Positions 43,763 through 52,451 of a DNA stretch of 64,000 bases are shown here, piece after piece. The stretch is taken from NCBI GenBank assembly GCA_027493055.1, contig JAPUDO010000068.1:144683-208682 (forward strand), in the 5' to 3' direction. The position numbers were made by a program, and so were the translations under genes. Each line of letters starts with the position of its first letter. Within the stretch, counting starts at the first letter, position 1. The notes beneath the pieces are model-generated. The model saw only the letters and a program-made list of their open reading frames with translations, ran no database searches and was not told the origin of the DNA. Source of the stretch: Niabella sp. (GTDB lineage Bacteria > Bacteroidota > Bacteroidia > Chitinophagales > Chitinophagaceae).

Positions 43763-44983
43763 TCAAGGCATAACCGTTACGATTCTGCCTTCTATCCTGA
43801 ACTTAACGCCACCTGTTGCTTCTAAAAGCTTCAGCACTGCTGAAACATCTACCTGCCTGGATATGGCGCCTCCAAAATGCGAGCTGATTTTTCCGGCATA
43901 GCGCACTTCTATATCGTACCATCTCGACAATTGCCGCATAACGGTCGCGATATCAGCTTTTTCCCCAAAATCAAACCGGTCGTTTTTCCAGGCCATTACT
44001 TCTTCTACATTTTCATCATCTGCAATCATTAATTTTTCAGCCAACCGCGCTTGCTGGCCGGGCTTTAACCGCGCGCCCTGTTTTATACCAGAAGACGACG
44101 AAAGATTCAGCAGCACGCTTCCTTCCAAAAGCGTGGTTTTTATCTCATTTTCATCATCATAAGCATTTACATTAAAGCGTGTTCCCAATACTTGTATTTC
44201 GCCACCCCGCGCTCCTTTAAAAGAAGGAAGCATTACCTTAAAGGGTCTCTTTGCATCGTGCGCCACTTCAAAATATACCTCTCCTCCTACAACTGAAACC
44301 TTTCTTTCATTGCCCACAAAAGCCGCCGGGTAACGAATGGAAGATCCCGAGTTCAGCCATATATGCGTGCCATCGGCCAATATCATATCTATTACCTTAC
44401 TGCCACGGGGGTTGGTCAATATATTATACAGCTCCTCGGAAGCTGAGCCTTTATAGATAATCCTGCCATCAGTAAGCTTGAGCACATTTACACCGGCCTG
44501 ATCAGCTAATGCGCCTTTTGCCATACTATCCAGGTAAATACTCTGCCCGTTTGAAAGGGTAAGAGTCGCACGGTTCGTTTGAGGCGCTTTTATATCCTGG
44601 AACAATGCTGCATCAGCAAGTGAAGGGTCAATGCTCTTTTTGAAAAAGGTAAAATAAGCGCCTGCAGACAATATGGCTAAAACAGCTACGGCTGCGGCTG
44701 CCTGGTACCAGCGCATAAACAGCCGTTTAGCCCGGGGAGGGGCCGATGCCGGCACATTCCTGCTTTGAGAAACAATCGTGTCAAATATCCTGTCCCAATC
44801 TACCTGGTTGAACGTTTGTTCCGAGCAGTGCCGGTTCCAGAGATTTTGCACATACTCCTTCAGCACCATATCATCCTGCGCATCCTGCACCCATTCCAAA
44901 AGCTCCTTCTCTTCCTGCAAAGTGGCTTTTTGAGACGTATAAGCTTCCAGCAAATAAATAATCCGTTCTCTGGATAATGGCAT
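43763..44983 (-). CDS. FecR-family anti-sigma factor
   Basis: 406 residues from the ATG at 44983 (TTG at 44992 is the alternative). The cytoplasmic N-terminus (ERIIYLLEAYTSQKATLQEE) is followed by a single membrane helix (AAAVAVLAILSAGAYFTFF, about 90-110), a FecR domain (LADGTHIWLNSGSSIRYPAAF, VLGTRFNVNAYDDE) and a C-terminal DUF4974 domain (VMRQLSRWYDIEVRYAG). It holds the ECF sigma factor encoded 103 bases upstream and releases it on a signal from the STN domain of the SusC protein encoded downstream. Confidence 0.95.
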   Translation of the reverse strand: MPLSRERIIYLLEAYTSQKATLQEEKELLEWVQDAQDDMVLKEYVQNLWNRHCSEQTFNQVDWDRIFDTIVSQSRNVPASAPPRAKRLFMRWYQAAAAVAVLAILSAGAYFTFFKKSIDPSLADAALFQDIKAPQTNRATLTLSNGQSIYLDSMAKGALADQAGVNVLKLTDGRIIYKGSASEELYNILTNPRGSKVIDMILADGTHIWLNSGSSIRYPAAFVGNERKVSVVGGEVYFEVAHDAKRPFKVMLPSFKGARGGEIQVLGTRFNVNAYDDENEIKTTLLEGSVLLNLSSSSGIKQGARLKPGQQARLAEKLMIADDENVEEVMAWKNDRFDFGEKADIATVMRQLSRWYDIEVRYAGKISSHFGGAISRQVDVSAVLKLLEATGGVKFRIEGRIVTVMP

Positions 44984-45086
44984 AGAATTCAAAATTGAAA
45001 AAGCAGTTTATTGACTATTCTTTAACAAAGGTTCTATAAAGAGCCCTGGAAAATGATTTTGTACTACCCGTTCTGAAAATTTTTTC

Positions 45087-45680
45087 TTATTTATCAATAT
45101 TGCTGAAAAGCAACAGCATATACATTAATGCTGCTTTATTTAAATAAGTGCGGATAAATTTGGTGGCATCTGCGAGATGATTGCGCACCGTATGAGGGGA
45201 AATATGCAGTTGTTCGGCAATTTGTTCCCGGGAAAACCCGTCCTGCCGGGATAACCTGAATACTTTTTGCTGCTGCAGCGGTAATTTAGCTACCGCCTCG
45301 TTAATGAGCCTTTCGCTTTCACGAAGCAATAACGTCTCTTCGGTTATATTGTGAAAGCTGGCAGATTCAGAGATTAGTTTCAGCAGTTTACGGTCTAATG
45401 CCAGTTTTTTATAATGTTTGTACACCTGGCGGTAAAGCGTTGTAAAGAAGTAGGCTTCTGCGTTATCAATATTTGCCAGCTCTTCTCTTTTTTGCCATAT
45501 TTTGATAAAAATATCCTGAACCATTTCTTCTGCAATAACATCTGAAGCAGTCATTTTTAAAGCAACCGCATAAAACCGGCTTCTATATTTTTCAAACAAT
45601 ATACGGAAAGACTTTTCATCACCGGCCGCAACCAGCTTTAGCAGTTCATGGATATCATATTGTTGACCTGAATAACTCAT
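45087..45680 (-). CDS. ECF-type RNA polymerase sigma factor
   Basis: 197 residues. Region 2 (FRILFEKYRSRFYAVALKM, MVQDIFIKIWQKR) and region 4 (LPLQQQKVFRLSRQDGFSRE, then IAEQLHISPHTVRNHLADA) are present without an N-terminal region 1, as in ECF factors of Bacteroidota SusC systems. With the FecR protein and STN-SusC it forms a cell-surface signalling cascade that switches on the fucosidase locus when the glycan is transported. A GAAAGATA (TATCTTTC on the minus strand) at 45700-45707 is a weak -7-like element. Confidence 0.94.
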   Translation of the reverse strand: MSYSGQQYDIHELLKLVAAGDEKSFRILFEKYRSRFYAVALKMTASDVIAEEMVQDIFIKIWQKREELANIDNAEAYFFTTLYRQVYKHYKKLALDRKLLKLISESASFHNITEETLLLRESERLINEAVAKLPLQQQKVFRLSRQDGFSREQIAEQLHISPHTVRNHLADATKFIRTYLNKAALMYMLLLFSNIDK

Positions 45681-45822
45681 ATCATTTTAGTAGCCAGCCG
45701 AAAGATAACAAAAAATTAAAACAAGCAGGAACTTCAAATACCTTTGTTGCCAATCTCTTTTTACTGGCTGTGCAATCCATTTCTGTCAGCATCGTGTTCT
45801 TAAACCCAGTTTACGACTGGCT

Positions 45823-47319
45823 TTACATGTGGGCTTTCTCCAGCTCTTTGGCATTGATCTTTCCAGGCTTTGTTTCTATTTTTATTACAAAAGGATCTTT
45901 GCTGGTAAAAGTTTCAGGTAAGGTAATATCAAAATATACGTTCTTGTCAAGATCGATACCTATATCTGTAAACTTCATTTTCAAAACTGCTTTATTGGCC
46001 AATAGTGAAGCGGCCGTTGGTACGTCCGTTGCGTTCCTGGGAATTTTAATTCTTACAAGATTGCTGACAGGGCGGTTAAACACCGTCAGGTATAAGGACT
46101 TTTCTTTTTTTGTATAGTACCCATAGCCCGTAGGCTCAAGCGGTGCATGTGTGGCGCCATATATTGCCTCGGCATTTAATTTTGTCCACGCTCCTATTTC
46201 TCTTGCCAGTTTGTCTTCACCTGTGTGCATTCTTCCGTTGCCATCAGGGCCGAAGTTTAAAACAAAATTACCGCCCATTGATACCGAATGCATCAGCATA
46301 TCAATTAAATCGTACGAAGTTTTTGTATAGAACTTTGACCAGTCCTTAATATATCCCCAGCCGTTTGGCGGAATGGTCATCACGCAATCCCAGTCGTTTC
46401 CGTTCAGCCATTCATACTGTGCGGGCAGCTTACGCTCCCAACCCTGCTCATAATCGCCTAATAAGTCTCCGTTCGAATCAAAATGCCGTTTTCCATGTTC
46501 ATCGTTTCTAAACCGGCTGCCAATGATGAGGCCCGGATGTGCGGCACGTAAATCTTTTTCGAGCTGATACGTCCACTCATAAGAGTCGATCCAGGCTTTA
46601 TCCCAGGTACCGTCGAACCAAAATCCTTTCATTTTTGGATAGTTGCCCAGCAATTCAAACAGCTGGTTCCGGGTGTACGTCAAAAACTTTTCATATGAAG
46701 CTTTCTGTGCATCGGTGTTCGGCGCGGCGCTTTGATAATCTTTATTATACCAGTCAATAATAGAAAAATATAAATACACATCAATTCCTTCTGCCGTGTA
46801 TGCATCCACCAGCTGTTTTATAACGTCTTTTTTATAAGGGGACTGTGCGATCGTATATTCGGAAAACTTACTGGGCCATAAGCAAAATCCATCGTGGTGC
46901 TTGGTAGTAATAATCATATAGCGCGCACCCATTTGCTTTGCCTGCTTCGCCCAGCGTTGAGCATCAAAATCTTTTGGATTAAATTGTTTATACAGGTTAT
47001 CATAGGTCTGCCGCCAGTTGGGCGGTGCCGATGCGCCCGACCACACCCTTATCCATTCCGATGCGGTAGGTGCTTTTACACCGTTCCACTCGCCGCCTGC
47101 AATAGCATATACGCCCCAGTGAATAAACTGGCCTAAACCATATTCGCGAAAACGCTGCATGGCAACATCGGTACGCTTACCTTCATGCAAAGGGCCGTAC
47201 TTTAGTTCAATCCGTTCTTTAGGTTTTTCTTTGGGGCCGCCCCAGCTTTGGGCATTTACGTTTAACAATGCACCATACAAAAAAAAGATCGCTGTAAGCC
47301 TTGTTATTTTATTTCTCAT
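45823..47319 (-). CDS. GH29 alpha-L-fucosidase (upstream of the sigma factor)
   Basis: 498 residues. The signal peptide ends NVNAQ at about residue 24. The family opening RFREYGLGQFIHWGVYAIAGG is followed by MIITTKHHDGFCLWPS and the nucleophile region KGFWFDGTWDK with Asp236. SRFRNDEHGKRHFDSNGD and GGNFVLNFGPDGNG complete the pattern. It is longer than the other two GH29 products in the island and has a different N-terminal stretch, so its linkage preference may differ. It lies 6 bases after the GH95-like gene and 142 bases before the sigma gene, which suggests it belongs to the SusCD/GH88/GH95 unit. Confidence 0.94.
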   Translation of the reverse strand: MRNKITRLTAIFFLYGALLNVNAQSWGGPKEKPKERIELKYGPLHEGKRTDVAMQRFREYGLGQFIHWGVYAIAGGEWNGVKAPTASEWIRVWSGASAPPNWRQTYDNLYKQFNPKDFDAQRWAKQAKQMGARYMIITTKHHDGFCLWPSKFSEYTIAQSPYKKDVIKQLVDAYTAEGIDVYLYFSIIDWYNKDYQSAAPNTDAQKASYEKFLTYTRNQLFELLGNYPKMKGFWFDGTWDKAWIDSYEWTYQLEKDLRAAHPGLIIGSRFRNDEHGKRHFDSNGDLLGDYEQGWERKLPAQYEWLNGNDWDCVMTIPPNGWGYIKDWSKFYTKTSYDLIDMLMHSVSMGGNFVLNFGPDGNGRMHTGEDKLAREIGAWTKLNAEAIYGATHAPLEPTGYGYYTKKEKSLYLTVFNRPVSNLVRIKIPRNATDVPTAASLLANKAVLKMKFTDIGIDLDKNVYFDITLPETFTSKDPFVIKIETKPGKINAKELEKAHM

Positions 47320-47325
47320 TAAGCT

Positions 47326-49488
47326 TTATTTTTTATGAAACTCAATAAAACCGCCTTTTTCCATTTTTACTTTATAAATACTGCCCTGCTGCTCCATAAC
47401 AAAACATTTTTTCTTTGTCAGGACTGCTGCCAATTCAATATTGGAATCAATTGCTAAAACACCGCCCTTTTCACTATACACTGTAACCCGTTTATTAATG
47501 CTGTTTTCGCGATACCCGGAAACTAAAAAAGCGCCATCGGTCCTGAAGTTGGTGAAAGATACATCTTTCCAATACGAAGGTATTGCGGGAAAAACTCTTG
47601 TAACACCATTCCAATGCTGTAAAGAAAGCTCCTGCAGGCTGCCGGCTGCCGATAGCGGTGTTTCTATCACCGGTCCCGATTCGGCATAAAGGCTGTTAGG
47701 CCTGATGTAACGCTTTAAAAGCTGTTTCAGGTATACTACAGCGGAATCGCCATTTTTCATCAGCGCAAAAATGGAAGCCGCCCCCGACAGGGAATACCCC
47801 TGCATTGCCCCTTTTTTACTATGCCAATAGGCCAGCGATTGCTGAATGAATGTTCTGTTTTCGGGCTGATCATAGTTGATGAGGCAGAAAGGGTAAATCA
47901 TTAGCAAGTGCGAATAGTGCCTGTGCGATACGCTGTAAGGCTGGTTAGACGAAATCATAAAACCATTTTCGTCCTTAGGGTAATCAATAAGATTTGTTTG
48001 AATATCTTTCCAGCGTTTTCGCTGTTGTTCGAAGTCCGGATCCGTGGCGGTCATTTCGAGCAACGTTTTTAATCCCCATTGCAAGCAGGAGAGATCATAG
48101 TTGGTATTAAAATCAAAAGAACCGGGGTATTCGGGCGAATGCGAACGGATACTAAATGCGTATCGTCCTTCAGTAGTCTTTTTTAAATAGTTGATAGCAA
48201 AATTAGTGCTGCGCGTTAACAGGTCAATTAAAGGGTTTTTTAACCGCTCGTCCATACTGTAACGGTAATGCTTATAGTAATAATACAGCATCCAGGTGAG
48301 GTTGCTTATTTCAACAGCTGCGGTTGTTGAAATATTACCGTTTGCACCAATGGGAATGGGTGATGCCAGATCGGGTGCTGCAGAGCGGCCAACGGCGATG
48401 CAATTTTCCCGCAAAGGCTCCGGAACATTTAAAGAGAGATTAGATCTGTTTTTATCCACCAGCCGGAGAAAAGATTCCGCCAGCGACAAACGATTGGCTG
48501 TATAGAAAAAATCATAAGTAAGCTGAATATTAAGATTTAACCAATAGGCTGGCCAGGGCGTTGAGGCCGTCCAGGGGCCCTGTAAATCAATAGCAGGCTT
48601 ATCGGCCCTGGTAGCACAGGCTATCTTATATAGCTGCATATCGTAAAATTGTTGCAACTCCGGATCGGGAATTTTATAAGATGATAAGGCCCGGTATTGG
48701 CTCCACCAGCTTCTGTGCTTTACAATTTCACCTGCCATGGCAGATGGCGAAAATGCCTTCACTGTATTAATAGCATCGCGTACATAATTACTGCCTGCTA
48801 TAGCATAGCTGATAGTCACAGCATATACTTCTTTACGTTCACCGCTGCTTATTAATTTGTAAGCGGTGCAGTAGCCGCCACCGGCAGTCATGGGCTGGTT
48901 AACAAATATAACCTCACCGGCTTTGCCCGGCACCGCAGCAGGATTAGGTTTATAAGAAGGGAACTGGCTGAGATAAAACCCCGCCCTTGGGCTTTGTGAA
49001 ATTTCAGGAACAAAACTAAAGTGAGATGTACCGGTAAAATTGGCCTTATCCATTTCAATGAGAATAATATTACGCTCAGATAGCGTTGTTGTGGTAATAT
49101 AACAGGTTCCTGCCGTGGTACGAATAGCAGCAGTGGCATTAGCATCACTTAACAACATTTTTCCCGATACCGACACAGGGGTATCAAAGTGAACCAAAAA
49201 ATGCCCGATGGGCAACCGCGCTTTTGTAAACAGTTTATTTTCGATATCTGCACGATGATCGTACACATCAGTGCGCCCAATATCAACCCGAACAACACTG
49301 TCAGACATTAAGTAGGTTGTGGTTCCCAACAGACCGTTTCCTGTTAATAAGCCGTTATAAATGGTTTTCCCTAACAGTTCCATGCGCCATTCATCTGTTG
49401 GCGATTGGGCATACAGTATCGAAACTACAAGCATACAGCATTGCAACAGTACTGCCTTTATTACATTATTGAAAACCGGATAGATCAT
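47326..49488 (-). CDS. GH95-like glycoside hydrolase with altered active site
   Basis: 720 residues. Signal peptide to about residue 28 (LLQCCMLVVSILYAQ), an N-terminal beta domain (about 30-255) and an (alpha/alpha)6 barrel. GH95 landmarks are recognisable: WPAYWLNLNIQ with the Asn pair 318/320, HSPEYPG with Glu453, and SHRHYSHLLMIYPF. The family's C-terminal DGN(F/W)G motif, which carries the catalytic Asp, reads VIETPLSAAGSLQEL here, with Glu609 where the Asp is expected. GH95 enzymes are inverting alpha-1,2-fucosidases or galactosidases; a changed base suggests different specificity or loss of activity. The downstream GH29 gene is 6 bases away. Confidence 0.78.
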   Translation of the reverse strand: MIYPVFNNVIKAVLLQCCMLVVSILYAQSPTDEWRMELLGKTIYNGLLTGNGLLGTTTYLMSDSVVRVDIGRTDVYDHRADIENKLFTKARLPIGHFLVHFDTPVSVSGKMLLSDANATAAIRTTAGTCYITTTTLSERNIILIEMDKANFTGTSHFSFVPEISQSPRAGFYLSQFPSYKPNPAAVPGKAGEVIFVNQPMTAGGGYCTAYKLISSGERKEVYAVTISYAIAGSNYVRDAINTVKAFSPSAMAGEIVKHRSWWSQYRALSSYKIPDPELQQFYDMQLYKIACATRADKPAIDLQGPWTASTPWPAYWLNLNIQLTYDFFYTANRLSLAESFLRLVDKNRSNLSLNVPEPLRENCIAVGRSAAPDLASPIPIGANGNISTTAAVEISNLTWMLYYYYKHYRYSMDERLKNPLIDLLTRSTNFAINYLKKTTEGRYAFSIRSHSPEYPGSFDFNTNYDLSCLQWGLKTLLEMTATDPDFEQQRKRWKDIQTNLIDYPKDENGFMISSNQPYSVSHRHYSHLLMIYPFCLINYDQPENRTFIQQSLAYWHSKKGAMQGYSLSGAASIFALMKNGDSAVVYLKQLLKRYIRPNSLYAESGPVIETPLSAAGSLQELSLQHWNGVTRVFPAIPSYWKDVSFTNFRTDGAFLVSGYRENSINKRVTVYSEKGGVLAIDSNIELAAVLTKKKCFVMEQQGSIYKVKMEKGGFIEFHKK

Positions 49489-49561
49489 TTAGCAGGATGT
49501 CAAAAATCTGGAGCAAACCTTATAGATTTTTAAAACCGATAAGGTCTGCTCTGCCAGGAAA

Positions 49562-50746
49562 TTATAAATACCAGTCTTTATAACGCTTTAACGCTTCGAG
49601 GTAATAGTAATCAGCATAAACCAATGGCACATCTATTTCTGAATTTAAAGGCAGGGCGCCGGTGCTGTGCTTTAATAAAAACCCCCCGTTTTCGCCAACC
49701 TTAGCTTTATATTTTTCGCCTGATAAAGACAGGATCATGTCCCGGGCATTATCAATATACGATTGCTTTTCCGCTCCGCTGGTGTATTGCGCCAGCTCTA
49801 ATAACGCTGAAGCAATCAAGGCCCCTGCAGAAGCGTCTCTTTTAGCATTAGGAATTTGCGGGGCATCAAAGTCCCAGTAAGGAATTTTATCTTCCGGCAA
49901 ATTGGGATGCTTTAAAATAAAAGAAGCTATTTTCCGCGCATGATCAAGATAGCGCCTGTCTTTTGAAAAACGGTACATCATGGTATAACCATATAAGCCC
50001 CAGCCCTGGCCGCGTGCCCAGGAAGAACAATCGGCCGCGCCCTGCCAGGTGGCTTTGCGCAGCACTTTTCCAGTTTTCAGGTCGTAATCAATAACATGAT
50101 AAGAGCTGTAATCGGGCCTGAAATGGTTTTTTAATGTGGTGTTGGAATGGGTGATGGCGATGTCCTTAAATCGCTTTTCTCCACCATTATTGGCCGACCA
50201 GTACAGTAATTCCAGATTCATCATATTATCAATAATAACCGGCCCTTTGAAATACTGGTTACTGTTCCAGGATTGAATAATTTTTGCATCTGGCCTGTAG
50301 CGTGTAGCCAGGGATGCAGCTGACTGGTGTATGATATCCCTGTATGATTGCTCTTTGGTAATGCGATAGGCATTGCCAAAGCTGCAATACATCATAAAGC
50401 CCAGGTCGTGATTGCCGGTGTAGGTTTTATTGGGCTCAATAATCGTTAACGCTCTTTCTGCTTCTTTTTTTATTGCAGGATCGCCGGTTTGTTCGTATAT
50501 ATACCAAAGCGAGCCGGGATAAAAACCGGTGCACCACCAGGTACGCTCATGAGCTATGAACTTACCGGTTTGCTCATTATAAGACTGTGGCATTTTATCC
50601 GGCGGGGTCAATGTCATCATGTACTTATACTGCGAGTTGGCAAAAGCAAAGTTTTCTTTGATCAATTGACTCATATCAGTCTTTTGCGAGAACAATGGCA
50701 ACGCACTCAACAGCACAATACTCAAAATTACCAGGAACTTATTCAT
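49562..50746 (-). CDS. GH88 unsaturated glucuronyl hydrolase
   Basis: 394 residues. The signal peptide ends LPLFSQ at about residue 21. The (alpha/alpha)6 catalytic domain carries the two aspartates of the family: Asp114 in GNHDLGFMM and Asp173 in VIIDNMMNL, spaced as in the Bacillus enzyme (Asp88 and Asp149, from memory). SSWARGQGWGLYGYTMMY is also diagnostic. GH88 hydrates and releases 4,5-unsaturated uronic acids left by polysaccharide lyases. No lyase is recognisable in the window unless the beta-helix protein at 55827 is one, so the source of unsaturated ends is open. It lies in the operon of the third SusC/SusD pair. Confidence 0.93.
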   Translation of the reverse strand: MNKFLVILSIVLLSALPLFSQKTDMSQLIKENFAFANSQYKYMMTLTPPDKMPQSYNEQTGKFIAHERTWWCTGFYPGSLWYIYEQTGDPAIKKEAERALTIIEPNKTYTGNHDLGFMMYCSFGNAYRITKEQSYRDIIHQSAASLATRYRPDAKIIQSWNSNQYFKGPVIIDNMMNLELLYWSANNGGEKRFKDIAITHSNTTLKNHFRPDYSSYHVIDYDLKTGKVLRKATWQGAADCSSWARGQGWGLYGYTMMYRFSKDRRYLDHARKIASFILKHPNLPEDKIPYWDFDAPQIPNAKRDASAGALIASALLELAQYTSGAEKQSYIDNARDMILSLSGEKYKAKVGENGGFLLKHSTGALPLNSEIDVPLVYADYYYLEALKRYKDWYL

Positions 50747-50833
50747 GTTATAGCTTACAATATTTTAAAGTTAAAAATGCTGTATCAAATCTAACTGGTT
50801 TTTATATTTAAACACAACGTTCATCATTTTATT

Positions 50834-52441
50834 TTAATAGCCCTGGTTCTGAGCAAACGGTGCGCCGGTATTGGCATCAATAACCTCCTGCGGTATGGGC
50901 CACAACACCTGATGATCTTTAATAACGCCTTTTGACTGATCGTTCAAACTTCTCACTCTTTCTAAAAATTTGGCTGATCCAAAGCGGGACAATGTCATCC
51001 GGCGCATTTCTTCACCCAGCAGTTCGCGTGCCCGTTCGTCCAGCAGTATATCTGCCGTTACTGCAGCAAAAGGCGTTGCCTGCGCTCTTACTCTTACAGG
51101 ATTTAATGCCGTGGCAGCCATGCCGGCGTTATTTTTCTGAACATAGGCCTCTGCAAGCAACAGGTAAGTTTCTGCCAGGCGTGCTTTCACCCGGTCTTTC
51201 ATGTTTCCTTCAAAAGCAGGGTCTACAGCGGTTTTCCCATAGAAAAACTTCGTAGTTGTTTCAAAAACATTTCCCGACTCCCTGATGGCGTTTGTAAGCG
51301 CCAGCCGGGTACCATATAAAGGAGAAGAGGGGTTGTTATGATACCAGTCTCTTTTAATATTGTATTTCGAGTTACGCACATCATTAACCTCATAGCTGTC
51401 TAACCACCATTTGTACGGGCGTACCTGGCCTAATCCGCGGCCGCCAAGCGAATCTGCAAGTAAAAATCCGGTTTGCTGTGCATAAAACGGGACCCAGGCT
51501 CTCTTGCTCCAATCCGTATAACGATCGCCTCCGCCCAGGTTGTTAAATTCAAGCTGTATAGCCCAGATAGTTTCCCGGTTACCTGATTTCCGGTTTTGAT
51601 TATTTTCAATGAACATATCATGAAAATAATCTCCCGGCAAGTCTTTTTCCACACCAAAACGCTGATCATTCAGCTTAAAGTAAGGGGCATTAATAACCTG
51701 GTTGGCTGCCCAGATAGCGGAATCTGATTTCTGCACCATTAAATAGGCTTCTGCCAGATAATGGAGCGCAGCCCATTTCGTAAGCTTTCCATCAGCAACC
51801 TGGTCCGGGTTTTCAGGGAGGTTTTCAGAAGCCACTTTAAAGTCATTAATCATCATCTGTATCACGCTGGCTCTGGGATCTCTCACAAAGTCTGTACGGG
51901 GTGAAGCAGAAATTTTATCCACCCAGGGCACATCTCCGTAAAGCGTTACCAGGTACCGGTAAGCATACGCTCTGAAAAAAGATGCCGTCCCTCTTACAAT
52001 TTTAGGGTCCTCGCTGGGATTCGTCCATGAAATAGCAGGATTTTCCAAAGCGGTTAAAATCTGGTTGGAGTTGCCTATTAATCCATAAGCAAATCTCCAG
52101 TAATTTCTTATATAGCTTAAAGCAGGGTTAAGCGTATAATTGGTAAAAGGGGCCAGCGTACCATCGGTACCTGTTGTTTTTACCGCCACAATATCGGTAC
52201 CTGCCTGCAACGCTTCCTGCGGGGTAGCGCCATGCGAAAAAATACTGTTATTAAAGGTTTGAAATTCCAGCCGTGCAAAAGCGTATAAGCCTGTAAGTCC
52301 CGCATCAAAGCCTTTTGTATTCACAAAGGTATTACCCGGCGAAACAAAGCCGCTGGTGTCTTCATCAAGAAAACTTTTGCTGCATGAGGCTAACACAACG
52401 GCAGCAAACAGTACAAATTGTATTTTATATAAAATCTTCAT
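50834..52441 (-). CDS. SusD/RagB-family lipoprotein (third pair)
   Basis: 535 residues from the ATG at 52441, which gives MKILYKIQF and a lipobox VVLASCSKSFL; the longer start at 52465 would run into susC. SusD features include GTASFFRAYAYRYLVTLYGD, LAETYLLLAEAYVQKNN and RARELLGEEMRRMTLSRF. It starts 10 bases after the end of its susC and is followed by the GH88 gene. It should form the surface lid for uptake of the oligosaccharide handled by GH88, the GH95-like enzyme and GH29. Confidence 0.94.
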   Translation of the reverse strand: MKILYKIQFVLFAAVVLASCSKSFLDEDTSGFVSPGNTFVNTKGFDAGLTGLYAFARLEFQTFNNSIFSHGATPQEALQAGTDIVAVKTTGTDGTLAPFTNYTLNPALSYIRNYWRFAYGLIGNSNQILTALENPAISWTNPSEDPKIVRGTASFFRAYAYRYLVTLYGDVPWVDKISASPRTDFVRDPRASVIQMMINDFKVASENLPENPDQVADGKLTKWAALHYLAEAYLMVQKSDSAIWAANQVINAPYFKLNDQRFGVEKDLPGDYFHDMFIENNQNRKSGNRETIWAIQLEFNNLGGGDRYTDWSKRAWVPFYAQQTGFLLADSLGGRGLGQVRPYKWWLDSYEVNDVRNSKYNIKRDWYHNNPSSPLYGTRLALTNAIRESGNVFETTTKFFYGKTAVDPAFEGNMKDRVKARLAETYLLLAEAYVQKNNAGMAATALNPVRVRAQATPFAAVTADILLDERARELLGEEMRRMTLSRFGSAKFLERVRSLNDQSKGVIKDHQVLWPIPQEVIDANTGAPFAQNQGY

Positions 52442-52451
52442 GATCGTCATT

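Noticed and set aside
45739-45746. Perfect TAnnTTTG (TACCTTTG) on the + strand between the sigma gene and GH29
   Set aside because: It points into the antisense strand of the GH29 gene with no + strand gene downstream; such 8-mers arise by chance, so I do not call a promoter without transcript data.
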